A stretch of DNA of 59,014 nucleotides. It comes from an uncultured Acidobacteriia bacterium. Lineage in GTDB: Bacteria; Acidobacteriota; Terriglobia; Bryobacterales; Bryobacteraceae. This document shows positions 27,605 through 36,236 of the stretch, one piece after another. The DNA lies in contig CAIYHG010000111.1 of assembly GCA_903925975.1 (NCBI GenBank), positions 1-59,014 on the forward strand, read 5' to 3'. Under the pieces are notes generated by a model. That model was given only the letters and a program-made list of their open reading frames with translations, was not told the DNA's origin and ran no database searches. Position numbers and translations under genes: made by a program. Numbering within the stretch: the first letter of the stretch is position 1; every line of letters starts with the position of its first letter.

Positions 27605-28642
27605 CTAGTCCCTAGGCGCCGACCGGAATTCCAAAATGCGCTTCAAAATATCGTCCTGCTTCAGCCTGTCCGATTCCGCATGGAAGTTCAGCAGGATGCG
27701 GTGGCGCAATACCGGGATATACATCGCCCGGATATCGTCGTAGCCTACGTGGTACCGGCCGTGCATCAGCGCCCGCGCCTTCGCGGAGAGCACCAGGAAT
27801 TGCGCCGCGCGCACGCTGGCCCCGTAGTTGACGTATTTCTTCACGAAGTCCGGAGCGGATTCTTCCGTCGGGCGCGAGATGCGCACCATGTCCACCGCGT
27901 GCCGAGCCACGCTCTCGCCAATGGGGACCATGCGCACCAACTGCTGGAAGTCCAGGATCTCCTCCGCCGTGGTCACCGGGTCCGCCTCGGCAATGTGCGT
28001 CGTCGTAGTCAGGTCCACCACCTGCAGTTCCTCATCCGCGGTCAGGTAATCCAGCACGGTATTGAACAGGAACCGGTCCAACTGCGCTTCCGGCAGCGGG
28101 TACGTGCCTTCAAGTTCGATCGGGTTCTGAGTGGCCAGCACAAAGAACGGCGCGGGAAGCATGTAGTTGTTGCCGCGCACCGTGCACGCGCGCTCTTGCA
28201 TGGCTTCGAGCAGCGCGCTCTGCGTCTTTGGAGGGGTGCGGTTGATCTCATCCGCCAGCAGGATGTTCGCAAAAATCGGACCCTTCACGAAGGTCCACGT
28301 GCGCCGGCCGTTGGCGGGGTCTTCCTCGATGATGTCGGTGCCCGTGATGTCACTGGGCATCAAGTCGGGTGTGAACTGAATCCGCTTGAAGGCCAGCCCG
28401 AGCGTCTGTGCCATGGTGCGCACGAGCAATGTCTTGGCGGTGCCGGGCAGGCCGGTAATCAGGCAGTGCCCTCCCACGAACAGGCCGATCATCACCTGTT
28501 CCAGCACCTCCTCCTGACCCACGATCACGCGCCGCACTTGGGTCACGATCTCCGATTGGACTTGCCGGAACCGCTCAATTCGCGATTTCAAAACTTCCGG
28601 CTCGATCTGCGTGCTCACAGTTGAAGACATGAGTGGTTCCAT
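27605..28642 (-). CDS. MoxR-family AAA+ ATPase
   Basis: Chaperone-like ATPase of 345 residues thought to insert cofactors into or remodel VWA-domain proteins. Walker A is GLPGTAKT (64-71), Walker B ILLADEINR, followed by TPPKTQSALLEAMQE and the sensor segment FFVLATQNPIELEGTYPLPEAQLDRF, all diagnostic of MoxR. Start could also be the internal ATG at 28630. It is two bases downstream of the TPR-peptidase stop codon. Confidence 0.95.
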   Translation of the reverse strand: MEPLMSSTVSTQIEPEVLKSRIERFRQVQSEIVTQVRRVIVGQEEVLEQVMIGLFVGGHCLITGLPGTAKTLLVRTMAQTLGLAFKRIQFTPDLMPSDITGTDIIEEDPANGRRTWTFVKGPIFANILLADEINRTPPKTQSALLEAMQERACTVRGNNYMLPAPFFVLATQNPIELEGTYPLPEAQLDRFLFNTVLDYLTADEELQVVDLTTTTHIAEADPVTTAEEILDFQQLVRMVPIGESVARHAVDMVRISRPTEESAPDFVKKYVNYGASVRAAQFLVLSAKARALMHGRYHVGYDDIRAMYIPVLRHRILLNFHAESDRLKQDDILKRILEFRSAPRD

Positions 28643-28644
28643 TT

Positions 28645-30762
28645 CTATTTGTTCACGTTCTCTGGTGGGGTTCCAACTTCTTCCGAAGCGCTTAATTCCA
28701 ACAAAAGCTTCTGCGCGGGCCGGTAGGCCGGGGCGGCTTCGAGGGCCGTCAATACTTCATCCTGGGCCTGCTCGCGCTCGTGATTCTGGTAGTACGCCTG
28801 GGCCAGCAGGTAATGCGCCTCCGCCGGATCGAGCGGATTGTGGTTCGCCGTGGCGCGAAATTCCCGAATGGCTCCCTTGAGGTTTCCCTGCTCCATCCAG
28901 AGCGACCCCAGTTCGGTATGCTGCGCGTTGTCCATCGGGTATATGTAGTTGATGCGATCGAGCGCGGCGGCGGCTTCTTTCTTGTCCCCGGCCGCTTCGA
29001 GTTGCTTTGCGAGTTGCTTCAGCATCTCAGGATCGCGCCCGCCTGCCTTCTCGTAGCGCACCAACTCGGCTGTGGACGCGGCGCGGTCGCCCTTGGCCAG
29101 GTACGCATTGGCCAGGAACTCGTACACGCTCCCCGCTTCCACGTAATCGGGATACAGGTCGCGAATCGCCTTCCCGTCGCGAATCACGCCGTCGTAGTCC
29201 TTCGCCTTCCACAGTTCGTTGATCGCCTTGAGCTGCTTGGCCCAGTTCTCGAAGTTCTCGACCGGCGTCTTCGCGGCAGCCTCCACATACGCAAGGAACT
29301 GCTTATCAAACTCCGCCGGCTCCATCTTCAATTCCTTGCGAACCACGTCCGCGGTATCTTCCCCGGCGCGAAAATCGTGAAGCATGGCAAGGATAGTGTT
29401 CCACCCGAACTTCTCGGTGATGTAGTCGCAGATGCGCCCGCCCTGGAAGTAGCTCACGCTCACCTGCATCGGGGTCTTGGGATGCACGAACCCGCGGTCC
29501 AGTTCGGCGATCGGAAGCAGCGTTTTCTCCTTGATCGCCATGAGGACTTCGTGGCCCATGCGGTCGCCCCACTCCGGGTTCGCCGACGCAGTTTCATCGT
29601 GGACCGCGAGCCCTTCCGTGAACCAGCGCGGCACGTGCGAGTTCGTCAGCGTGAGGGTGAAAACGTGGCTCATTTCGTGCCACAGCGTCGATGCCCAATG
29701 GAAATCGCCCGGCTTCCGCCCCGATGGACTGTCCATGGCGATCGTCTGCCCAAACGTGACGCCCAGGGCGCCGAGGCCCGGCACTCCCAGCGTTCTCACC
29801 GCGAAGTCTTCGTGGTTCGGGTACACTTCCACGCGAATCGGTTTATCGATCTTGATCTGATATTTCTTCTGATACGCGTCTATGGCTCGCTCCATCTCCG
29901 ATTCGAAATAGGGACGCAGCAAAGCCGCTTCCTTGCGGTCCATCTTCAACATGCCGGAAGCGCTGCTGAAGGTATCGAACTTCTGGAGCGTCTCCAGCAG
30001 CTTGAGCGAATTGCGCGTGGCCGCGTCCTGGAAATCGTTCTGGAAGCAAGTCTCGAGTTGCTTGTAAGCTTCTTCGTCCTGCCCCATCCGCATCAGATTG
30101 ATGCCCAATTGGGAGCGCGCGCCGTAAAGCTGCGGATCAAGCGCGATGGCCTTGCGGTAGAACGCAATACCTTCGTCGTAGCGGCGGTTCATTACCAGGA
30201 AATGGCCGGCCGTCTCGTAGCCGCGCGCCTCGCGCGGGTCCCACGGGCTATCCTTCTTATCCGCAAGGAAATCCATACTAGCCAGCACGGCTTTCGCCTG
30301 CACGGAGTTGGGATTCAACTGCAACGCCTTCCTGGATTCCTCGGTGGCCTTGGCTTCGTCGCCATCCTCCAAAGCCAGGCGGGCCAGCAGTTCCTGGGCC
30401 TCCAGAAGCTTGGGATCGATCTCCAGCGCCTTATGCGCCAGTTCCGCCGCCGAGCTTTCGAAACTATCGGCGGCTATCAACGCCAGCCCAACGTAGGCGC
30501 TGGCGCAATCCTGCTTCAGCTCAAGGGCTTCCTTGAAGAGGTCCGAGGCATCCGACGGCTGCCCATGATCCAGAAACAGGCGCCCCCAGCGCACTTTGTA
30601 GTCCGCATTGGTGGGTTCCTTCGCTACCAGCGCCTTGAACGCTTCGTTGGCGTCGAAGAAGCGGCGCGCCTTCCATAGCGATTCGGCCTGCTCCAGGGTC
30701 TGCCCCGGGAGCGCCGCGGCGGCCAGTAGAATGGCCGCGCCCAGATGCAGCGCAATCCTCAC
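28645..30762 (-). CDS. Exported TPR protein with gluzincin (peptidase MA-like) domain
   Basis: Protein of 705 residues with a Sec signal peptide (LHLGAAILLAAAALPGQ), tetratricopeptide repeats over about residues 20-230, a central metallopeptidase domain with HEMSH (about 363-367) and a downstream glutamate in WFTEGLAVH that fits the third zinc ligand of the peptidase MA family, then a second TPR array to the C-terminus. It probably works outside the cytoplasmic membrane. ATGA overlap with the caspase-like gene upstream; only two bases to moxR. A substrate cannot be named. Confidence 0.88.
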   Translation of the reverse strand: MRIALHLGAAILLAAAALPGQTLEQAESLWKARRFFDANEAFKALVAKEPTNADYKVRWGRLFLDHGQPSDASDLFKEALELKQDCASAYVGLALIAADSFESSAAELAHKALEIDPKLLEAQELLARLALEDGDEAKATEESRKALQLNPNSVQAKAVLASMDFLADKKDSPWDPREARGYETAGHFLVMNRRYDEGIAFYRKAIALDPQLYGARSQLGINLMRMGQDEEAYKQLETCFQNDFQDAATRNSLKLLETLQKFDTFSSASGMLKMDRKEAALLRPYFESEMERAIDAYQKKYQIKIDKPIRVEVYPNHEDFAVRTLGVPGLGALGVTFGQTIAMDSPSGRKPGDFHWASTLWHEMSHVFTLTLTNSHVPRWFTEGLAVHDETASANPEWGDRMGHEVLMAIKEKTLLPIAELDRGFVHPKTPMQVSVSYFQGGRICDYITEKFGWNTILAMLHDFRAGEDTADVVRKELKMEPAEFDKQFLAYVEAAAKTPVENFENWAKQLKAINELWKAKDYDGVIRDGKAIRDLYPDYVEAGSVYEFLANAYLAKGDRAASTAELVRYEKAGGRDPEMLKQLAKQLEAAGDKKEAAAALDRINYIYPMDNAQHTELGSLWMEQGNLKGAIREFRATANHNPLDPAEAHYLLAQAYYQNHEREQAQDEVLTALEAAPAYRPAQKLLLELSASEEVGTPPENVNK

Positions 30763-31706
30763 TTGTCCAGCGCCTCCTGGGTCCTGGCGAGATCGAGCAG
30801 GAGCTGGGCGAGTTGCTTCTTGTACTCCGCGGCCGGAATGGCGGCCTTCTCGTACTTCAGCTTGTCGATCTGCTGCTCAAGGGCTTCCTTCTTGTCGAGC
30901 AACGCGCGTTTGTTGGGGTCGCGCGCGGCCGCCGCGTTGGCGCCAAGACGCACCAGCGTGAACGCCGCCGCGAGCTTGCCTTCACCGTTCTCGGCCGATG
31001 GCGTGCGCTCGCCGTCGCCCTTGCCGGTATCTTCGAGAACGGCGTGCTCGGTGGCCAAACGCTTCTGCGATTCGTAGAAATCGTTGGTCTTCCGCTGCGC
31101 GAACAGGAACGCTTCGAGCGCCGAAACGCTTTCATTCTTGTCCGTATCCGCGGCTGGGTCCCGCAGGGCTTCGGCCCAGTAGCGGGCAAACACGGTGGCG
31201 TTCTTCTCACTCCCGGTGCGCGTGGCGCTCACCACCACGCGCCCCGGCTTCCGCAGGAACTCGATCGAGCCCCCGCCGGAACTAGTCATATTCACCACGA
31301 GCTGGCGCGTGGCGGGAATGCTGTCGAGCAATCCGGAAAAATCGGCCCCCGTCAGGTCCGTGCCCGGTATGTTGAACTTGTAGTCCGTTCCGTCGTACGA
31401 GCCGTGCCCGATCAACATCAGCACCAGGGCATCGGCCGGCTTCACCTGCGCCTCAAGCTGGCTGAATCTGGCGCGAACCTGTTCCCGCGTGGGCGCCTGC
31501 AAGGTGACCACCGTGGCATCGCCCCCGGCTTTCTTGAGGCTGGAATCGATATCCTCGGACCACATCTTGAAACGCTGATCGTAATCGGGCTCTCCGCCCA
31601 GGCCGGAAAGCGTCACATAGAAAGTGGTGGCGCGCCCCGCGAACGCAGTCAGGAGGAAGCAGGCCAGCAGGCCCGCCCCGCGCGGATTCATGGCGATGCG
31701 CTTCAT
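30759..31706 (-). CDS. Caspase-like (C13/C14 fold) exported protein lacking the catalytic Cys
   Basis: Exported protein of 315 residues. The ATG at 31706 forms an ATGA overlap with the upstream gene and begins a signal peptide (GAGLLACFLLTAFAGRA). The fold is recognisable from strand-plus-motif spacing: ALVLMLIGHGSYDG with the usual His-Gly (101-102), then a strand ending LVVNMTSSGGG (137-146) where active caspase-like enzymes carry the catalytic Cys, followed by RVVVSATRTG. Here the position is Ser/Ser, so it is probably a pseudo-enzyme, a binding module, or a rare Ser variant. The last 70 residues form a coiled coil. Confidence 0.75.
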   Translation of the reverse strand: MKRIAMNPRGAGLLACFLLTAFAGRATTFYVTLSGLGGEPDYDQRFKMWSEDIDSSLKKAGGDATVVTLQAPTREQVRARFSQLEAQVKPADALVLMLIGHGSYDGTDYKFNIPGTDLTGADFSGLLDSIPATRQLVVNMTSSGGGSIEFLRKPGRVVVSATRTGSEKNATVFARYWAEALRDPAADTDKNESVSALEAFLFAQRKTNDFYESQKRLATEHAVLEDTGKGDGERTPSAENGEGKLAAAFTLVRLGANAAAARDPNKRALLDKKEALEQQIDKLKYEKAAIPAAEYKKQLAQLLLDLARTQEALDK

Positions 31707-33958
31707 ACGACGCCCCACTTCCTTCGCAGCAACCACTCCGACGCGCGAATCGCCAGAGCCAGCAGGAAAATTATGGGCAGGTCCCACAGGTCGCGCGTCT
31801 CACGCGTCGTGATTCCCGCTTCCGAATAGGAAATTTCTTCCGAGAGCTTCGACGCTCCGGCCGGGTTATAGTAACGCCCGCCCGTCTGCTGCGCCAGCTT
31901 CTCCAGCAGCTCCCGGTTCTGGGATGTATGGAAGTTCTCAGCCACGCCGTCTTCCCTGCGGAACGTCAGCACGTCCGTGCCGAGCGCTTCCTGGTCCCTT
32001 CCCGCGATGATTTCGGCCACGTATGACCCGGGCTTATCAGCCGTCCACTCGCCTACGTACACGCCTTCTTCGAGCGGCTGCGGGTTCAGAGGAATGGTGG
32101 CAGAGACGCCGTCCGGCCCCATGAACCGCGCCTGCACCTGCGCGTTGCTGGCCGGCTTGAACTCCTTGTCCCTGACCTCCACCCGTATGGGAACGCGCCC
32201 GTCGTCGGCAAGAAGGCTCTTAGGCGTCGATCCGGTCACCTGCCCCGGCGTATCGGCCACCAGATAGCGGAACATCTGCTGCCAGAACGCGGGGTGCGTC
32301 TTATCCGCGTGGTCGGTCCACATCTTCCAGCGCCAACTGCCTCCGGTGGCGAAGACGCCCGACCTGCCGCGCCCGTAGTTCTCCACCACCAGAAGCGGCG
32401 AGGGCTTCTTGTTCGGCGGCACGACGTTCAGCAGCGTGGTGGCTCCGGGCTTCGGCTCGCCAACTTCCTGGTAGTCGGCCACCTGCGGCATCTTCTTCCA
32501 GCGCTCGTCGTTTCTCGCCGGGTCGTCATCAAGCCGCGTGATCGTACTCTCGCGGCCGGCTGCGGTCAGTTCCACCCCCGAAAACTCCCTATGGAAGGTT
32601 GCCTTCGAAGAAGGAAGGATCACCGGAATCAAGTCCGCCAGCGCGGAGCTCTGGTAGCCCCCGTCGGAGAAAGACGCGCGGCCGCCCAGGAACAGCACGC
32701 CGCCCCCGCGGCGGTCCACGAAGTCATGAATCAGAGCCTGCTGGGACGCGGTGAAGTAGCTCGCCTCCACCGTGCCGATAATGATCCCCTGGTAGGCGAA
32801 CAACTCCTCGGCCTTAGCCGGGAATCCGTCTTCCAGATCGTGCTGGCCCATGCTGGGCGGCAACTGGCGGTAGAGCTTGTTCTGCGTCGTGCGAACCATG
32901 GCGGCGAGTTCCACGCCCTCGTAATCGTCGAGCGCCCGCCGGATAAACTTGTACTCCCACCGCGGTTCGCCCTCGATATAGAGGATGCGCGGCTTGCGCG
33001 GTTCCACGTTGACCACGCGGCTCAACTTGTTGTTCGCCGTGTTCTCTTCGCCGGACAGCGGATCGATCGAGACTTCGAGCGTCTTCGAGCCGGCGGCTCC
33101 CCCGTCCACGACCACCGCCTCCGACTGCGCCTGCCCGTCCGCCTTGAGCGTGATCTGCTTTGAGGCCAGCGTCTTGTTGCCGTCGCGCACCGTGAGCTTC
33201 GCCTTGCCGCCAGAGTAGCCGTAGCTTTGGATGGCCACCTGGGCCGTCAGCTTGGATTGCGGCAGAGCGCGCGTGGGCAAAACGACATCCGTAATTTCCA
33301 CATCATGGTCGGGATGCTCGCGGCCGAAGCCGATGGTGTGGATCGGAATGCGCTGGCGGCGAATGGCCGAGATCGTATCCAGGCCGATGCCGCCCGAGTT
33401 GTCCGACCCGTCGCTCAGCAGCACGACGGCTCCCAGAGGAATCGAAGCCGATTCCGCCAGCATTTGTTCCAGAGCGTCGCCAATGCGAGTGGCGGGCTGG
33501 TCGCCTTTCAAGTCGTCGGGCTTCTGGATTCGCGCTGGTTCCTTGCCAAACTCGTACAGCCGCACCTGGAAGCGATCGGAGAGCGATTTCAGTAACCCGC
33601 TATCCAGCACGGCCTTAGCCGCGGCCTCGCGCGTGCCGGAAGCGTCCGAAATCCCCATACTGCGGGAGTTGTCCACCAGCACCGCAATCACGTTCTGCTG
33701 GGGCTTGAGCGTGGCCACGCTGAGCGCGGGGTGCCAGAGCAGGAAGAGCACCAGCGCCACCATCGCAGTTTCGAGAAGCCAGATGCCGATTGGCCGTAAA
33801 CCACTGAGCATGCCGTGGTTGCGCCGGACATGCCAGAAAAGCAGCGCGCCGGCGGCCAGTATGCCCGCCACCATCAGCCATATGGGCCAAGGCGTTAGGA
33901 AAACGAAGTGCCCCTTCTGAAACATGGTTAAGGGGTACTTGAATAAGAGTTCAAACAT
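31703..33958 (-). CDS. VWA-domain membrane protein with glutamine-amidotransferase-like domain
   Basis: First gene of the seven-gene operon. The 751 residues have two N-terminal helices (about 24-44 and 56-76), a VWA domain with MIDAS DNSRSM (96-101), an immunoglobulin-like middle region, a class I glutamine-amidotransferase-like Rossmann domain (about 325-560, containing PRILYIEGEPRWEYKFI and GGGVLFLGGRASF) and a C-terminal helix near the end (LPIIFLLALAIRASEW). No Cys nucleophile is seen in the amidotransferase-like part, so it is probably a binding domain. A usable ribosome binding site is not evident before the ATG; an internal ATG at residue 12 is an alternative. Confidence 0.88.
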   Translation of the reverse strand: MFELLFKYPLTMFQKGHFVFLTPWPIWLMVAGILAAGALLFWHVRRNHGMLSGLRPIGIWLLETAMVALVLFLLWHPALSVATLKPQQNVIAVLVDNSRSMGISDASGTREAAAKAVLDSGLLKSLSDRFQVRLYEFGKEPARIQKPDDLKGDQPATRIGDALEQMLAESASIPLGAVVLLSDGSDNSGGIGLDTISAIRRQRIPIHTIGFGREHPDHDVEITDVVLPTRALPQSKLTAQVAIQSYGYSGGKAKLTVRDGNKTLASKQITLKADGQAQSEAVVVDGGAAGSKTLEVSIDPLSGEENTANNKLSRVVNVEPRKPRILYIEGEPRWEYKFIRRALDDYEGVELAAMVRTTQNKLYRQLPPSMGQHDLEDGFPAKAEELFAYQGIIIGTVEASYFTASQQALIHDFVDRRGGGVLFLGGRASFSDGGYQSSALADLIPVILPSSKATFHREFSGVELTAAGRESTITRLDDDPARNDERWKKMPQVADYQEVGEPKPGATTLLNVVPPNKKPSPLLVVENYGRGRSGVFATGGSWRWKMWTDHADKTHPAFWQQMFRYLVADTPGQVTGSTPKSLLADDGRVPIRVEVRDKEFKPASNAQVQARFMGPDGVSATIPLNPQPLEEGVYVGEWTADKPGSYVAEIIAGRDQEALGTDVLTFRREDGVAENFHTSQNRELLEKLAQQTGGRYYNPAGASKLSEEISYSEAGITTRETRDLWDLPIIFLLALAIRASEWLLRRKWGVV

Positions 33959-34306
33959 GGAGGTGGCTCATCGGGCGCGCCCCGATTAGAAGGTAGACGT
34001 AATCTGCTGGCCTTTCAGTTACATGCAGAGGCACAGTGGGGGTGAGGGCTGCGGATTGAATCGCCCCCCTCGTCATATTTGGACAGCATAGCACGCGCGG
34101 CCATGCGAGCAGGTCCGGAGGTGGGGAGTTCTACCGCCGCCGTTCAGGCCCGGCGGCGCCACGGTTTCCCGGCGCGGCGCTCCACCGGCGCCGGCGCTCA
34201 CGGAAGTGTTCTTACAAAAGGAGGAGGGACGCCGTGAAGCGTCCCTCCGGAAGGGGCAGAAACAACAGAAAGGAGAAACGTCCCGCAGGCGCAAACCGGC
34301 GCCGCG
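33959..34306. other. Intergenic region with terminator, no gene seen
   Basis: These 348 bases separate the VWA operon from a small secreted-protein gene. A near-palindrome (atcgggcgcgccccgat, 33968-33984) lies just upstream of the operon, and a strong hairpin is at 34223-34248. No reading frame with a family character was found. Confidence 0.6.
34223..34248 (-). terminator. Intrinsic terminator after the small secreted-protein gene
   Basis: Perfect 10-bp arms GGAGGGACGC / GCGTCCCTCC with a 6-base loop, followed on the minus strand by TCCTTTTG. It lies about 60 bases beyond the stop codon of the upstream gene. Confidence 0.75.
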
Positions 34307-34660
34307 TTATTCGAAGCTCAACTTGATCGTGGTTCCTCCGGGCATGATCGCCAGCAGATGAGTACCGTCCTCGCGCGTGGCGGTAGCGACCCTGGTGTGC
34401 TCGCCTTTCGTCTCCAGGTTCTCCACCTTCACAATGGCAGTGAAGGATTTCTTGCTCGTGACCTCCGTGATCATCGCCACGGAGCCCTGGAGCGCCACGG
34501 TGTAATCGCCGCTTGCCAGTTCCCTTGCGCCGAGCTTGGCGCTCTGCTGCAGCTTGAAATCGTAATCCTTCGCGCAGGCCGCGGAAAAACAGACCAGCGT
34601 CAGCAGGATTGCCAATACAAATGCCCTTGGAGTTGCACTTCTGAATTCAGCTTTGGTCAT
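34307..34660 (-). CDS. Small secreted protein of unknown function
   Basis: Protein of 117 residues with a signal peptide (AFVLAILLTLVCFSAACA) whose end resembles a lipobox (SAAC), so it may be a lipoprotein. The mature part of about 90 residues is predicted to be beta-rich: DYDFKLQQSAKLGARELASGDY, then TEVTSKKSFTAIVKVE and a C-terminal MPGGTTIKLSFE. It looks like a small carbohydrate- or surface-binding-type domain, but no function can be assigned. A TATATA box (34672-34667) ends six bases before the ATG and no ribosome binding site is visible, so the transcript may be leaderless. Confidence 0.75.
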   Translation of the reverse strand: MTKAEFRSATPRAFVLAILLTLVCFSAACAKDYDFKLQQSAKLGARELASGDYTVALQGSVAMITEVTSKKSFTAIVKVENLETKGEHTRVATATREDGTHLLAIMPGGTTIKLSFE

Positions 34661-34953
34661 TTGCTTTATATATCGGCTGAGTCGCGAATTTGATTAGGCG
34701 GACGCGGGCGCAGTTGTCAAAGAAGTTCTGGAGGAATTCCGGAGGTTGACGATGCCCGCCGACGAACGCCCGCCGAACGCGGACAGGCGCTCCGCTTTCA
34801 ATCCGCATTCATCCCAAGCCGGTCTGCTCCAAAAGCCCCTTTCAGGGGCGCAAGATGGTGCGGCCGGGCGCAAGCCCGGGGGACGGACTCCAAAAAACCG
34901 CAGCAGGGGCGGAAGAAAGCGGCAGTACCGTTTTCGCAGACGCGCTGTTTCGC

Positions 34954-35514
34954 TCAGCGCTTCTCGGCGTGTTCCGGAACGCGCCAGAGGTAAATGTGGT
35001 AGCCGCCCACACTTACCTCCTTTTCCGGCTTCCAGTCGCCCATATCGAAGGTCTGCGAAACAATCCGCGTCCCGGGCTTCAGCTCGCGCCAGAGCTTTGG
35101 CCTGAGCTTCAGGTTCAACGAAGTGAGCAGATAGAGCGTCACCACCGACGCTTCCTTAATATCCGCTTCAAACATGTCCTCATTGCGGAAGGCGACCAGT
35201 TTCTCCATGCCTTCCCGCTTGGCGGTTTCGTTGGACTCCGCGATGCGTTGGGGATTGATATCGATCCCCACGCCCCGCACCCCAAAACGCTGCGCGGCGG
35301 TGACCGGGATGCGACCGTCTCCGCAACCAAGGTCGTACAATACGTCGCCCTTGTGAACTTCCGCCAGGTCGAGCATGGCGTTCACCACTTCATACGGCGT
35401 GGGGACGAATATCACGTCCGGCTGCCGCAGCAGCTTGGGCTGCTCCTGGGCCGGCAACACGGCCGCCAGGGCGCACAAGCTGAGAATCAGCACTATGGCG
35501 CTTTTGGCTCGCAT
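34954..35514 (-). CDS. Exported class I SAM-methyltransferase-like protein, copy A
   Basis: Protein of 186 residues with a Sec signal peptide (SAIVLILSLCALAAVLPAQ, cleavage near residue 22), followed by DVIFVPTPYEVVNAMLDLA and SAM-binding motif I YDLGCGDGR (60-68), an acidic post-I loop VGIDINPQ, and a NEDMFEADIKEA region. Except for the export signal it resembles ordinary class I methyltransferases. About 60% identical by eye to the following upstream gene, so a tandem duplication. A methyl donor outside the cytoplasm is not known, which makes the function uncertain. Confidence 0.8.
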   Translation of the reverse strand: MRAKSAIVLILSLCALAAVLPAQEQPKLLRQPDVIFVPTPYEVVNAMLDLAEVHKGDVLYDLGCGDGRIPVTAAQRFGVRGVGIDINPQRIAESNETAKREGMEKLVAFRNEDMFEADIKEASVVTLYLLTSLNLKLRPKLWRELKPGTRIVSQTFDMGDWKPEKEVSVGGYHIYLWRVPEHAEKR

Positions 35515-35538
35515 GGGTTTGTTCTCCTCGCGCGGACG

Positions 35539-36099
35539 CTACTTCTTGGCGTCGGCGCGCGCCGGCACCTTCCACAGGTAGACGGTGTGCCCGCCGATTT
35601 CCACTTCCTTCTCTGGCTGCCAGTCGCCCATGTCGAAGCTCTGGGAAACCACGCGCGTGCCCGGTTTCAGTTCGCTCCACAGCTTGGGACGCAGCTTGAG
35701 GTTCAAGGAGGGCAGCAGGTATAGCGTCACCACGCTGGCTTCCTTGATATCGGCCTCGAACAGGTCTTCGTTGCGGAAGGTGACGGCGCCGGTGACGCCC
35801 GCCGCCTTGGCATTCGCCACCGATTCGGCGATCCGCTCGGGGTTGATATCGATGCCCACGCCGCGGGCGCCGAAATCCTTGGCCGCGGCTACGACGATGC
35901 GGCCGTCGCCGCAACCTAGATCGTAGACCACGTCGCCCTTCTGCACGTCCGCGAGTTTCAGCATCCCCTGCACCACCTCCTGAGGAGTGGGGACGAAAAT
36001 AACGTCGGGGGGCCGTAGCGCTTTGGGCTGTTGAGCTCCGCATGCAACTGCCAGCAGACAGAGCAGCACAGCCATAGAACTAATCGTCCTGAGTCGCAT
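35539..36099 (-). CDS. Exported class I SAM-methyltransferase-like protein, copy B
   Basis: Paralogue of the downstream gene, also 186 residues. The ATG at 36099 is chosen because it follows a good ribosome binding site (AGGAGCGAAAG) and starts the signal peptide (SSMAVLLCLLAVACG, possibly a lipobox ending in AC). Motif I is YDLGCGDGR (59-67), with VGIDINPE and the same FEADIKEASVVTLYLL block as copy A. The two genes are 24 bases apart and probably co-transcribed. Signal peptides on both copies argue that export is real and not an annotation artefact. Confidence 0.82.
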   Translation of the reverse strand: MRLRTISSMAVLLCLLAVACGAQQPKALRPPDVIFVPTPQEVVQGMLKLADVQKGDVVYDLGCGDGRIVVAAAKDFGARGVGIDINPERIAESVANAKAAGVTGAVTFRNEDLFEADIKEASVVTLYLLPSLNLKLRPKLWSELKPGTRVVSQSFDMGDWQPEKEVEIGGHTVYLWKVPARADAKK

Positions 36100-36236
36100 C
36101 TTTCGCTCCTTATTGGGTTTACCGAGTAAACAGAATACCAGAAGCGACGCTCGGGCGATCCCCATTTTCTGGCAATCGCGCCTCATTGCCGCGCGGGCGA
36201 ACCGGCGCCGGCGGCAACCGTAGGGGGCCTGCCGGA

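Noticed and set aside
28780..30678. Plus-strand open frame (632 codons) opposite the TPR peptidase
   Set aside because: Antisense shadow; the minus frame has signal peptide, TPRs and HExxH.
34746..35724. Plus-strand open frames in the small-protein/methyltransferase gap
   Set aside because: Arg/Pro-rich, run into antisense of the methyltransferase genes, and cross GC hairpins.
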